A stretch of DNA of 64,000 nucleotides, from NCBI RefSeq assembly GCF_015476655.1, contig NZ_JABFHF010000019.1, positions 1-64,000 on the forward strand, read 5' to 3'. The position numbers were made by a program, and so were the translations under genes. Position 1 is the first letter of the stretch; the number at the start of each line of letters is the position of its first letter. Source of the stretch: Aquiflexum lacus (GTDB lineage: Bacteria; Bacteroidota; Bacteroidia; Cytophagales; Cyclobacteriaceae). Below, piece by piece: positions 29,101-35,854 of the stretch. The notes beneath the pieces were generated by a model, which worked only from the letters and a program-made list of their open reading frames with translations, was not told the DNA's origin and searched no databases.

Positions 29101-29103
29101 AAA

Positions 29104-29439
29104 ATGGACTTATCGACACTGATAAAGGAAAGGTACATTGACTTTATAGACTTATGCCGCTCGCATAAAGTTGCTAATATCTATGCTTTTGGTTCATCCA
29201 TTACGGATCATTTTGATCCAAAAACCAGCGATATTGACCTTGTAGTTACCATTGATATTGACGATCCAGCTGATCGAGGAGAGGCATTAATTTCCTTGTG
29301 GGACAATCTCGAAGTACTTTTTGGTAGAAAAGTGGATCTATTGACAGAAGATTCTATACGAAACCCATATCTCAAATCAAATATCGACAGAACAAAAAAA
29401 CTGATCTATGACGGAAAAAGAGAAAAAGTTTTTGTCTGA
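29104..29439 (+). CDS. mntA: MNT-type nucleotidyltransferase antitoxin
   Basis: A minimal nucleotidyltransferase of 111 residues. The metal-binding motif is visible from Gly30-Ser31 (FGSSITDHF) to Asp43 and Asp45 (SDIDLVV), with a third acidic site in KVDLLTED. In known MntA/HepT systems this enzyme adds AMP to a Tyr of the HEPN toxin and silences it. An upstream GTG in frame (29065) is possible, but the ATG gives the usual family start. The end overlaps the HEPN gene by 32 nt, so expression is coupled. Confidence 0.85.
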   Translation: MDLSTLIKERYIDFIDLCRSHKVANIYAFGSSITDHFDPKTSDIDLVVTIDIDDPADRGEALISLWDNLEVLFGRKVDLLTEDSIRNPYLKSNIDRTKKLIYDGKREKVFV

Positions 29440-29749
29440 TATTTTTACTTCAATTACTCTAATTGAAGAATTTATTATGGATCTGGGGTCATTTGCTGAA
29501 TATCAAAAAGACCTTAAGACAAAAGGAGCAGTAGAACGCCATTTGGGAATTATTGGAGAAGCAGTAAATAAGTTTTTGAAGGAGTCAAAAACAAATAAGC
29601 TTAAAAATGCCTCGCATATAATTAGCCTGAGAAATAGATTAATTCATTCTTATGACAATATTGATGATTCTATCATTTGGTCAATTATAACCAGAAATCT
29701 GGGATCCCTTAAAGATGAAGTGTTAGAATCTATTGGAAAATCAACATGA
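29408..29749 (+). CDS. hepT: HEPN (DUF86) toxin
   Basis: An all-helical protein of 113 residues. The HEPN RNase motif is exact: RNRLIHSY gives R75-x4-H80-x-Y82. This is the RX4HXY form in which Tyr82 is the expected AMPylation site for MntA. It overlaps the nucleotidyltransferase gene by 32 nt. HepT proteins cut RNA, including tRNA; the target here is unknown. Confidence 0.88.
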   Translation: MTEKEKKFLSDIFTSITLIEEFIMDLGSFAEYQKDLKTKGAVERHLGIIGEAVNKFLKESKTNKLKNASHIISLRNRLIHSYDNIDDSIIWSIITRNLGSLKDEVLESIGKST

Positions 29750-29834
29750 AACTAATCGGGACATCAACTCAATTATCCAAAGAGGTTAAGCGGTTAATGC
29801 GATCATACAATAATTTTTTAAGGCAATAGTCTAA

Positions 29835-29967
29835 CCCTACTTTGTCAAATTAAACATTGTTAAAAGAAACCTACCAGGTTTATTAACTGTACATGCAAAG
29901 GATTAACAGTTTAAAGGTTATAAAACCTGGCAGGTTTTAGCCCTTTCCCAAACATGACAAAGTAGGG
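29835..29967. mobile_element. MITE-like element with nested inverted repeats
   Basis: Perfect 13-bp outer arms, CCCTACTTTGTCA (29835-29847) and its complement (29955-29967), enclose 107 nt. Inside, two self-complementary 15-mers, AAACCTACCAGGTTT (29867-29881) and AAACCTGGCAGGTTT (29923-29937), sit nearly symmetrically. It has no coding capacity. It fills the convergent gap between hepT and the ATPase gene, so it could also work as a bidirectional terminator. No clear target-site duplication was seen. Confidence 0.55.
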
Positions 29968-29975
29968 GTAATCCC

Positions 29976-31172
29976 TCAATACAAAAACCCAAAAAGATAC
30001 AATGGGATTTTATTGCCCAATCCGTATTCCAAATCATCTGCAGCGATGAATGAATCGGGGAGGTTTGCGATTTGGGAAAAGTCTTTGTTTTTGCCGCCAA
30101 CCTCAAATACATACCTGTCATTGATCAAAAAATCACCTTGTTGAGGATACGTGACGGAATGGCCACTGTTAGCCAATTGGTTATAAAAAAATGTTTCCCT
30201 AACATTTCCCTTGTTTTGATTTTCATGTGCCAATGCGTAAATGAGGTTGGTGTTGGACAGGAAGATTTTATCAGGCTTATTCATCATACTGACCCCATGG
30301 GAAGAATTTCTTAGGTTCCTGATCAATCTTGAAGTTTCCAACAGATGCAGCAATTCCAAAAGTCTTGGTCTGGTGGTTTCGGTTTTTTCTGCCAATTTGG
30401 TAATGTTCGGGCTAAAAGGGACTGCGGTTGAAAGGATATAAAGCAACTTTTTCAGTTTTGCCTGGGTCGACGTGGAGATGTCCTTGCCCTCGGGAAGGTC
30501 ATAATCAATAATGACATTGATCAATTGGTTGATTTTGGTGATATAATCTTTTTCTCCTTCTTTGAAGAATGGGTAAGCTCCGTAATGCAAATATTGTTCA
30601 AACTGGGCTAAAGGATGCGGTAAAACATTCGTTACCTTGCTTGAAATTTCTTGATGATTCTGAAGGAGGTTTAGAAAGTCTATTGGAGGAATATCAATTT
30701 GAAGCTTAAGTCCCAGGTATTCCCTGAATGACAATTCCGATAGTTCATAGTATACCAGTCTCCTGCTAAGGTCAATTTGGGACTTTTGAAGGGGGAGTAT
30801 GGAAGAACCTGAGATAACCAATTTCAATTCAGGATAAAAATCATACAGGTTTTTGACCGCTGCCTGCCAATCCCCATACTTGTGCACTTCATCCAAAAAT
30901 AGATACTTCCCTCCCAACTGCAGAAACCTCTCCGCTACTTCAACAAGATCATTCTGCTTGAAATAGAGGTCATCCAAGGAAATATAAAGAGATTGGGTTA
31001 CTGGTAAATTCTCTTTCAAATATTGAAGCATAAGCGTAGATTTACCTGTACCCCTTGCGCCAAGGATACATATTGCTCTTGCCTCCCAATTGATTTGATG
31101 GTAGAGATTTCTTTTAAAGTCCAAATTGATAGACTTCAAAAGGTTTTGATATCTTGATATTAATGATTCCAT
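29976..31172 (-). CDS. AAA_14/DUF4143-like ATPase
   Basis: A protein of 398 residues with Walker A GARGTGKST near residue 37 and Walker B YLFLDEVHKYGDW near residue 95, followed by SGSS (sensor). The C-terminal half resembles the DUF4143 domain (FFYNQLANSGHSVTYP, then DFLINDRYVFEVGGKNKDF), which has a nuclease-like fold. Members are scattered accessory ATPases of unclear role. It is a different subfamily from the pseudogene at 8814-9094: it lacks the HRENF tail. It is divergent from the sialidase-like gene across a 98-nt palindromic region. Confidence 0.85.
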   Translation of the reverse strand: MESLISRYQNLLKSINLDFKRNLYHQINWEARAICILGARGTGKSTLMLQYLKENLPVTQSLYISLDDLYFKQNDLVEVAERFLQLGGKYLFLDEVHKYGDWQAAVKNLYDFYPELKLVISGSSILPLQKSQIDLSRRLVYYELSELSFREYLGLKLQIDIPPIDFLNLLQNHQEISSKVTNVLPHPLAQFEQYLHYGAYPFFKEGEKDYITKINQLINVIIDYDLPEGKDISTSTQAKLKKLLYILSTAVPFSPNITKLAEKTETTRPRLLELLHLLETSRLIRNLRNSSHGVSMMNKPDKIFLSNTNLIYALAHENQNKGNVRETFFYNQLANSGHSVTYPQQGDFLINDRYVFEVGGKNKDFSQIANLPDSFIAADDLEYGLGNKIPLYLFGFLY

Positions 31173-31173
31173 T

Positions 31174-31257
31174 GTATCTTCAAAGGTACAAATTTAATAA
31201 ATATTTGTATTTTTGAAAATACATATTTATTCATTTTTCGTATCTTCAAAAGTACAA
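31174..31257. promoter_or_regulatory. Divergent control region with duplicated motif and palindrome
   Basis: Two 18-mers match at 17 positions: GTATCTTCAAAGGTACAA (31174-31191) and GTATCTTCAAAAGTACAA (31240-31257). Between them lies the palindrome GTATTTT-TG-AAAATAC (31207-31222), which extends to about 31196-31231 with a small bulge. Read on the minus strand, each 18-mer contains a TAnnTTTG box (TACCTTTG at 31181-31188 and TACTTTTG). The region lies between the divergent ATPase and sialidase-like genes and is a good operator candidate. Confidence 0.5.
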
Positions 31258-31270
31258 TTTCAAAATACCT

Positions 31271-32308
31271 ATGAAAAAACTTATTCTTGCATCCCTTTAT
31301 TCCCTCTGCTTTGGGACTTTTGCCCAGAATGTCAACTTACAGGTAGTATCCGATGAATTCATCTTTGGGGATAACCGTCCTTTTGCCCAATGCCATGCTT
31401 CCTCCATCGAAAGTCTGGGGGAAGGGAATTATATGATCGTTTGGTTTGCAGGTACCAGAGAGAAGGATGATGATGTAGGGATTTGGTTTTCAAAAGGCAG
31501 TCCCGGCAGTTGGTCTCCTCCAAAAATGTTGGTCAAAGTAAGGGAAGATGCCCATTGGAATCCTGTACTTTTTAATGCCCCGGACGGGAGGCTTCATCTG
31601 TATTTCAAAGTGGGAAAGGAAATCGATGATTGGGAAACCTGGGTAATGTATTCTGAAGATAGGGGGAGCACTTGGACTCAGGCTGTAGAGTTAGTCGAAG
31701 GGGACAAGGGCGGCAGAGGTCCAGTAAGAAACCATATGCTGGTTCTTTCTGACGGAACATGGCTAGCACCTGCCTCAATCGAAAAAAACAGAGTATGGAA
31801 TGCTTTTGTGGACCGGTCCGAAGATGGCGGAAGTACTTGGCTGAATACAGAAACGCTGATTTTGGACCGTAGTATTATTACAGGAGAGGGAGTAATACAA
31901 CCAGCATTATGGGAATCTAAACCTGGACATATTCATATGCTGCTGAGAACCTCAGCTGGAAGAATCGGGAGAAGTGACTCCAAGGACAATGGATTTACAT
32001 GGTCACCAGTAGAATTGACCGATCTTCCCAATAATAACAGCGGCATAGATTTGGTCAAAATCCAAGATGAGACCATTGCTTTGGTCTATAATCCGGTCGG
32101 TGAAAATTGGGGCAAGCGCTATCCCATGCAATTGGCCATTTCATTTGACAATGGTAATTCTTGGCCCATCAAAGAAGTGATTGAATCCGGGGAAGGTAAC
32201 AATGAGTTTTCTTATCCTTCAATCATTTATGAAGATGGCCATTTGATTTTTTGCTATACTTGGAACCGGGAAAAAATTAAGTTTGTGAAAATCAAAGTAT
32301 CATTCTAA
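31271..32308 (+). CDS. Sialidase-like BNR/Asp-box protein
   Basis: A secreted protein of 345 residues with a signal peptide cut near FAQ (residue 19). It has at least four Asp-boxes (SEDRGSTW, SEDGGSTW, SKDNGFTW, SFDNGNSW), marking a six-bladed sialidase-type propeller. The early block CHASSIESLGEGNYMIVWFA matches the BNR_2 sialidase-like family, many members of which act on sugars other than sialic acid. Substrate unknown. It stands alone, with no sialic-acid catabolic genes nearby. Confidence 0.85.
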   Translation: MKKLILASLYSLCFGTFAQNVNLQVVSDEFIFGDNRPFAQCHASSIESLGEGNYMIVWFAGTREKDDDVGIWFSKGSPGSWSPPKMLVKVREDAHWNPVLFNAPDGRLHLYFKVGKEIDDWETWVMYSEDRGSTWTQAVELVEGDKGGRGPVRNHMLVLSDGTWLAPASIEKNRVWNAFVDRSEDGGSTWLNTETLILDRSIITGEGVIQPALWESKPGHIHMLLRTSAGRIGRSDSKDNGFTWSPVELTDLPNNNSGIDLVKIQDETIALVYNPVGENWGKRYPMQLAISFDNGNSWPIKEVIESGEGNNEFSYPSIIYEDGHLIFCYTWNREKIKFVKIKVSF

Positions 32309-32512
32309 AAACCGAACATATGAATATGGATTAAATTAAATCAAAAAAGGTTTTATTTACCCTGAAAATCTCAAAACGAGCAGAATTTTCATTTTTCTAT
32401 CTTTAAATTGTGATTTTTAAAAAAAAAACGTTAAAATTAAACGGGATTTTATAAGACCCTCATAATGAACCATTTCAAATTTTATTGAGCTTTTAACACC
32501 AATTAAATTGCC

Positions 32513-33379
32513 ATGAAGTATTTATTTAACAAAGTATCACCTCTGGTTTTCGTTTTATTATTCGTATTTATTACCAGTTCTTTTGCTCAGGATAAAATCA
32601 CTTTATTGAGCGGAGAGGTTAAAGAGGGGATAATAACAGGAATTACAGATACGGTTATTAAACTTAGGTATGCCGGAGAAGATTTTGACAATGAAATCGG
32701 TAAAAAGAATGTTGAAAAAATAGAATTCTCCAGTGGAAGAGTGGAAATCATCAACAGTCAATCTGGAAGCCAATCTAAAGTCCCCAATAAGCAAACAGTA
32801 CCAAGTGGCGACTTTAGCACAAAAAATAAAATTGCTGTATTGCCATTTGAGTTTGTCACCAATGATCCCGGAATGACGGTCGAATCCATGAGAATCCTCA
32901 CCCAAAACAACACCGCTAATATTGTTAAAAAGGAATATGAGCTATTGTCACTTCAGGATCCCATGACTACCAATGCTATTCTGACCAAAAACAATATCAA
33001 TCACAATAATATATCCGGTTTTGCCCCCAATGAAATTGCCCAAATATTGGGTGTTGAATTTGTGATTTTTGGAATGCTAAATATTGTTAACAAAGGTTCT
33101 ACTACCCATGGCTCAACGGTTACATCCTATAAGGAAAAAGAAAGCAATAACTCTCAGAATGACAAGAAAAACTCAGCAGGAAAGGCTGTTTCCTCAAATT
33201 CATCTAGCACGAAATTGAATTATGACACCACTGTTGATTTTAGGTTGTTTAATGATCGGGGAGAAAACCTTTACTCAGAATCAAGACACGCCTTTGGCAG
33301 CAGTGTAGATTCATATACAGGAAGTATTCAGTATATGGTAAGAAGGACTCCCTTTGGATCTAAATATGGTAAAAAATAG
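32513..33379 (+). CDS. Secreted two-part protein of unknown function
   Basis: A protein of 288 residues with a signal peptide cut near FAQ (residue 26). The first part (about residues 27-80) is a small beta domain, DKITLLSGEVKEGIITGI followed by KKNVEKIEFSSGRVEI. The second part (from about residue 103) starts KIAVLPFEFVTNDPG and continues IAQILGVEFVIFGML, which resembles the TolB-N/CsgG-like fold of envelope proteins. Then come a Ser/Asn/Lys-rich linker and a beta-rich tail. I do not recognise it as a named family. The upstream gap has A-rich runs. Confidence 0.65.
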   Translation: MKYLFNKVSPLVFVLLFVFITSSFAQDKITLLSGEVKEGIITGITDTVIKLRYAGEDFDNEIGKKNVEKIEFSSGRVEIINSQSGSQSKVPNKQTVPSGDFSTKNKIAVLPFEFVTNDPGMTVESMRILTQNNTANIVKKEYELLSLQDPMTTNAILTKNNINHNNISGFAPNEIAQILGVEFVIFGMLNIVNKGSTTHGSTVTSYKEKESNNSQNDKKNSAGKAVSSNSSSTKLNYDTTVDFRLFNDRGENLYSESRHAFGSSVDSYTGSIQYMVRRTPFGSKYGKK

Positions 33380-33430
33380 TTTCAGATATCAAAATCACCC
33401 TTGGACCCCCGATTCTCCGAACAAGCTTTG

Positions 33431-33520
33431 ACTCTTGTTTCTTGATTCTTGTTTCTTGTTTCTTGTTTCTCCCTTCTTGTCTCTTAGCTCTTCATCCTTT
33501 TTCCTTCATCCCTCATCCTT
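33431..33520 (-). repeat. Pyrimidine-rich simple repeat
   Basis: Tandem CTTGTTT/CTTGATT-type heptamers (about 33434-33470) pass into CTTCATCCTTTTTCC-like tracts just after the rsmG stop. It is strongly strand-asymmetric, and its reverse complement resembles the purine tract at 9990-10050. Confidence 0.6.
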
Positions 33521-33525
33521 CCCCA

Positions 33526-34158
33526 TCACCTTTTCCCTTCCCAAGGAACATAGACCACCTTTTTGGTTTCAAAAAATTCCTCATTGAAGTAATCATCCAA
33601 ATGATAGGATACGTAACTTAAGTCCCTTTCTTCCATTTCCTCGTCCACATCCCCACCTTTGAGCAGTAGCATGCCATTCTGGAATTCATTGAAATCTTCT
33701 CTTTTGAATTTCCCTTTGACCCATGGAAGGAAATTGGCGAATCTGGTAACTGCCCTACTGACAATAAAATCATACCTTCTTACCAAATCTTCAGCCCTAG
33801 TTTGTTGGGCTTCTACATTTGTAAGTTGGAGTTGTCTGGCCACATCTTTGACCACAGTTATTTTTTTGCCAATGGAATCCACCAAATGAAAATGGGTGTC
33901 GGGAAATAAAATGGCCAACGGAATCCCTGGGAAACCACCTCCGGTACCGATATCCAATATTTTTGTCCCTGGCTTGAATTCAATCACCTTGGCAATTCCC
34001 AAAGAATGAAGCACATGCTTTTCATAGAAATGCTCCATGTCTTTCCTGCTGATCACATTGATCTTCTCATTCCATTCTTCATGAATGGGTTTGAGTTTGG
34101 TAAATTTCTCTAGCTGCTCAAGAGTGAGGTCAGGAAAGTACTTTAGGATAATGTCCAT
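33526..34158 (-). CDS. rsmG: 16S rRNA (guanine-527-N7)-methyltransferase
   Basis: A SAM-dependent enzyme of 210 residues (GidB) that methylates G527 of 16S rRNA. The SAM-binding loop ILDIGTGGGFPGIPLA is at residues 68-83. Then follow HLVDSIGKKITVV and the family motif SRAVTRFANFLPW. Length and order are normal. It is preceded by a possible -7 box and stands alone downstream of the haloperoxidase-like gene's terminator. Confidence 0.96.
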   Translation of the reverse strand: MDIILKYFPDLTLEQLEKFTKLKPIHEEWNEKINVISRKDMEHFYEKHVLHSLGIAKVIEFKPGTKILDIGTGGGFPGIPLAILFPDTHFHLVDSIGKKITVVKDVARQLQLTNVEAQQTRAEDLVRRYDFIVSRAVTRFANFLPWVKGKFKREDFNEFQNGMLLLKGGDVDEEMEERDLSYVSYHLDDYFNEEFFETKKVVYVPWEGKR

Positions 34159-34181
34159 GAATTTGATTTTTATTTAAACCA

Positions 34182-34189
34182 CAAAATTA
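34182..34189 (-). promoter_or_regulatory. Possible -7 box of rsmG
   Basis: On the minus strand the bases read TAATTTTG, a TAnnTTTG match, 23 nt before the rsmG ATG. No clear -33 box. Confidence 0.4.
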
Positions 34190-34291
34190 AGAGATAAATT
34201 TGATATCGATGATTGGACTGAGGAATTAAAGGATATGTATATGTCTTCTAAAAAGCCCAAATGTTTGAAAATTTTGAAATGAAAATAAAGA

Positions 34292-34317
34292 AGGCTGCCA
34301 ATTAAATTGGACAGCCT
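34292..34317 (-). terminator. Terminator of the haloperoxidase-like gene
   Basis: An 11-bp stem with one bulged A (34292-34302 with 34306-34317) and loop TAA. On the minus strand it is followed by a T-rich stretch. It lies just after the stop at 34346 and marks the end of the SusCD/FG-GAP locus. Confidence 0.7.
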
Positions 34318-34345
34318 CTTCAAAGATTTTCTTTAAGCACTTCAC

Positions 34346-35695
34346 CTATTCCACTTTTGCAAGATTTTCATTTTTTGTAGAAACCCTGCCCAGAAGATGA
34401 TGGCCTACCTTTTGGCCTTTGGTTGCGCCATTGACAATCGCAGGCATGTAATGGATTCCTCCATACAATCTACTGATTGCTGCTTCATCTGCTGCCTGTC
34501 TAAATGAATCAAATTCCCTTACTGGCAGTCCATAAGCCACTTCAGTCGAATCTACAAAATGAAATGGCTCGCCAAAAAGTTTGGTCAAAGTTTCAGCAGC
34601 GGCATTGGAAATAACAGAATGTCCACTTGTATATTCAGGAAAAGGTGGCGTTTGTAAAAGCGGCAACCACTCCTCGTCAATGTATTTGTTGATGTATGTC
34701 TCAGGTCTGATCAAAACACTTCTGTATTTCTCATCCCAACAGGCAATAAAACCATCGAACAATGCAACTCCTGTCATTGCCAAAGTTTCGGCTGTACCCT
34801 TCCAGTCCTGACCAGCTGTTTTGGAGGATATGGCCGCAATCCCCATCCAGTGTCCACCGGGAGTGATTTTCTTTTCAGCAAACATGACGTGGCCCTTGAC
34901 ATTAACTTTATAAGGATTGCAATCCCAAAACATGGCAATGTCTTTTTGCTCAGCAGAAAGATTTTGGGTAGTCACAAAAACTTCCTCGGCTTCTTTAAAA
35001 AACTGACTGCTTTTATCACTTGAAAATTCAGTGGGGGGAGCAGATTTGTATTGTCCTGCTGAGTCCAGTGCAAATGACCTGATTTTATTCCAATGAGGCT
35101 CTATACCTTCCATATAAGCGGGGGGGGTAGGCTGCCAGGTATTTGGAGCATTGCTCACCGTGTATTTTTCAAAAGAGCGGCTTTGGTGGTAATTGTCTTT
35201 TTTACTGTATGCAATCACATGGTCCGCTACTTCCTCACCCAATTGAACAGACCGATTGAAAACTTTCTTGGGAATTCCTTTTGACTTGATTTCTTTCAAT
35301 GCCTCCTCCTTATGAGTATCCATCTTTTCCTCAGAAAAAATCAATGCAGTGGCCACCTTATAATAGGCGATCAAAGAGGCCAAAGGAAAATAAATTTCAC
35401 CTTCAGTGTCAAATTCAGTGGATTCAAAACCATTCAATTGACCCATCAGACTCTTGTATTGGGGATCAGCCAAAACTGCTACTTCGTAGGCGGCTATGGA
35501 TGGATAGGCATAAATCCTACTGGCTACAGGAGGGGAAAAAATATCGTGAATGATGACATTGGTCAATCTGATTTGAGCAGCAGTTTGGTAGGAACCATCT
35601 GTTATGATTTCCTGATAATCACTATTGTCCTGACAGGCTACAATACCAGCAATGAGTGATAAAGTGAAAAGAAATTTTGGGAAGATATTTTTCAT
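34346..35695 (-). CDS. Vanadium-haloperoxidase-like (PAP2 fold) lipoprotein
   Basis: A protein of 449 residues. The signal peptide ends in AGIVAC, a lipobox. The three oxyanion-binding blocks of the vanadium-haloperoxidase/PAP2 superfamily are readable: KYRSVLIRP (Lys-x6-Arg-Pro), YTSGHS, and SRLYGGIHYMPA (Ser-Arg-x5-His). The Asp expected three residues after that His is Ala here, so the site is not a textbook haloperoxidase. It could be a haloperoxidase, a phosphatase or a binder. It is the last gene of the co-directional FG-GAP/SusCD locus, 159 nt after the last FG-GAP gene. The ATG before KNIFPKF is preferred to one seven codons upstream. Confidence 0.85.
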   Translation of the reverse strand: MKNIFPKFLFTLSLIAGIVACQDNSDYQEIITDGSYQTAAQIRLTNVIIHDIFSPPVASRIYAYPSIAAYEVAVLADPQYKSLMGQLNGFESTEFDTEGEIYFPLASLIAYYKVATALIFSEEKMDTHKEEALKEIKSKGIPKKVFNRSVQLGEEVADHVIAYSKKDNYHQSRSFEKYTVSNAPNTWQPTPPAYMEGIEPHWNKIRSFALDSAGQYKSAPPTEFSSDKSSQFFKEAEEVFVTTQNLSAEQKDIAMFWDCNPYKVNVKGHVMFAEKKITPGGHWMGIAAISSKTAGQDWKGTAETLAMTGVALFDGFIACWDEKYRSVLIRPETYINKYIDEEWLPLLQTPPFPEYTSGHSVISNAAAETLTKLFGEPFHFVDSTEVAYGLPVREFDSFRQAADEAAISRLYGGIHYMPAIVNGATKGQKVGHHLLGRVSTKNENLAKVE

Positions 35696-35854
35696 TATGA
35701 GGCAATTCTTATACAATAGGACTTCAAATTTAACAATTCTCTTTTTCTAAGACAAAAAGGGAATGTTTTGTGTGGGTTTTGGACATCAAATCTAATTATT
35801 AATACGTGATTCCAAAGTTTTTGTACAGGCAAATAAGCTGATTTTTAGCAGGTT

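Noticed and set aside
29065-29103. GTG start for the nucleotidyltransferase gene
   Set aside because: It adds 13 residues not expected in the family; the ATG at 29104 starts at the usual place.
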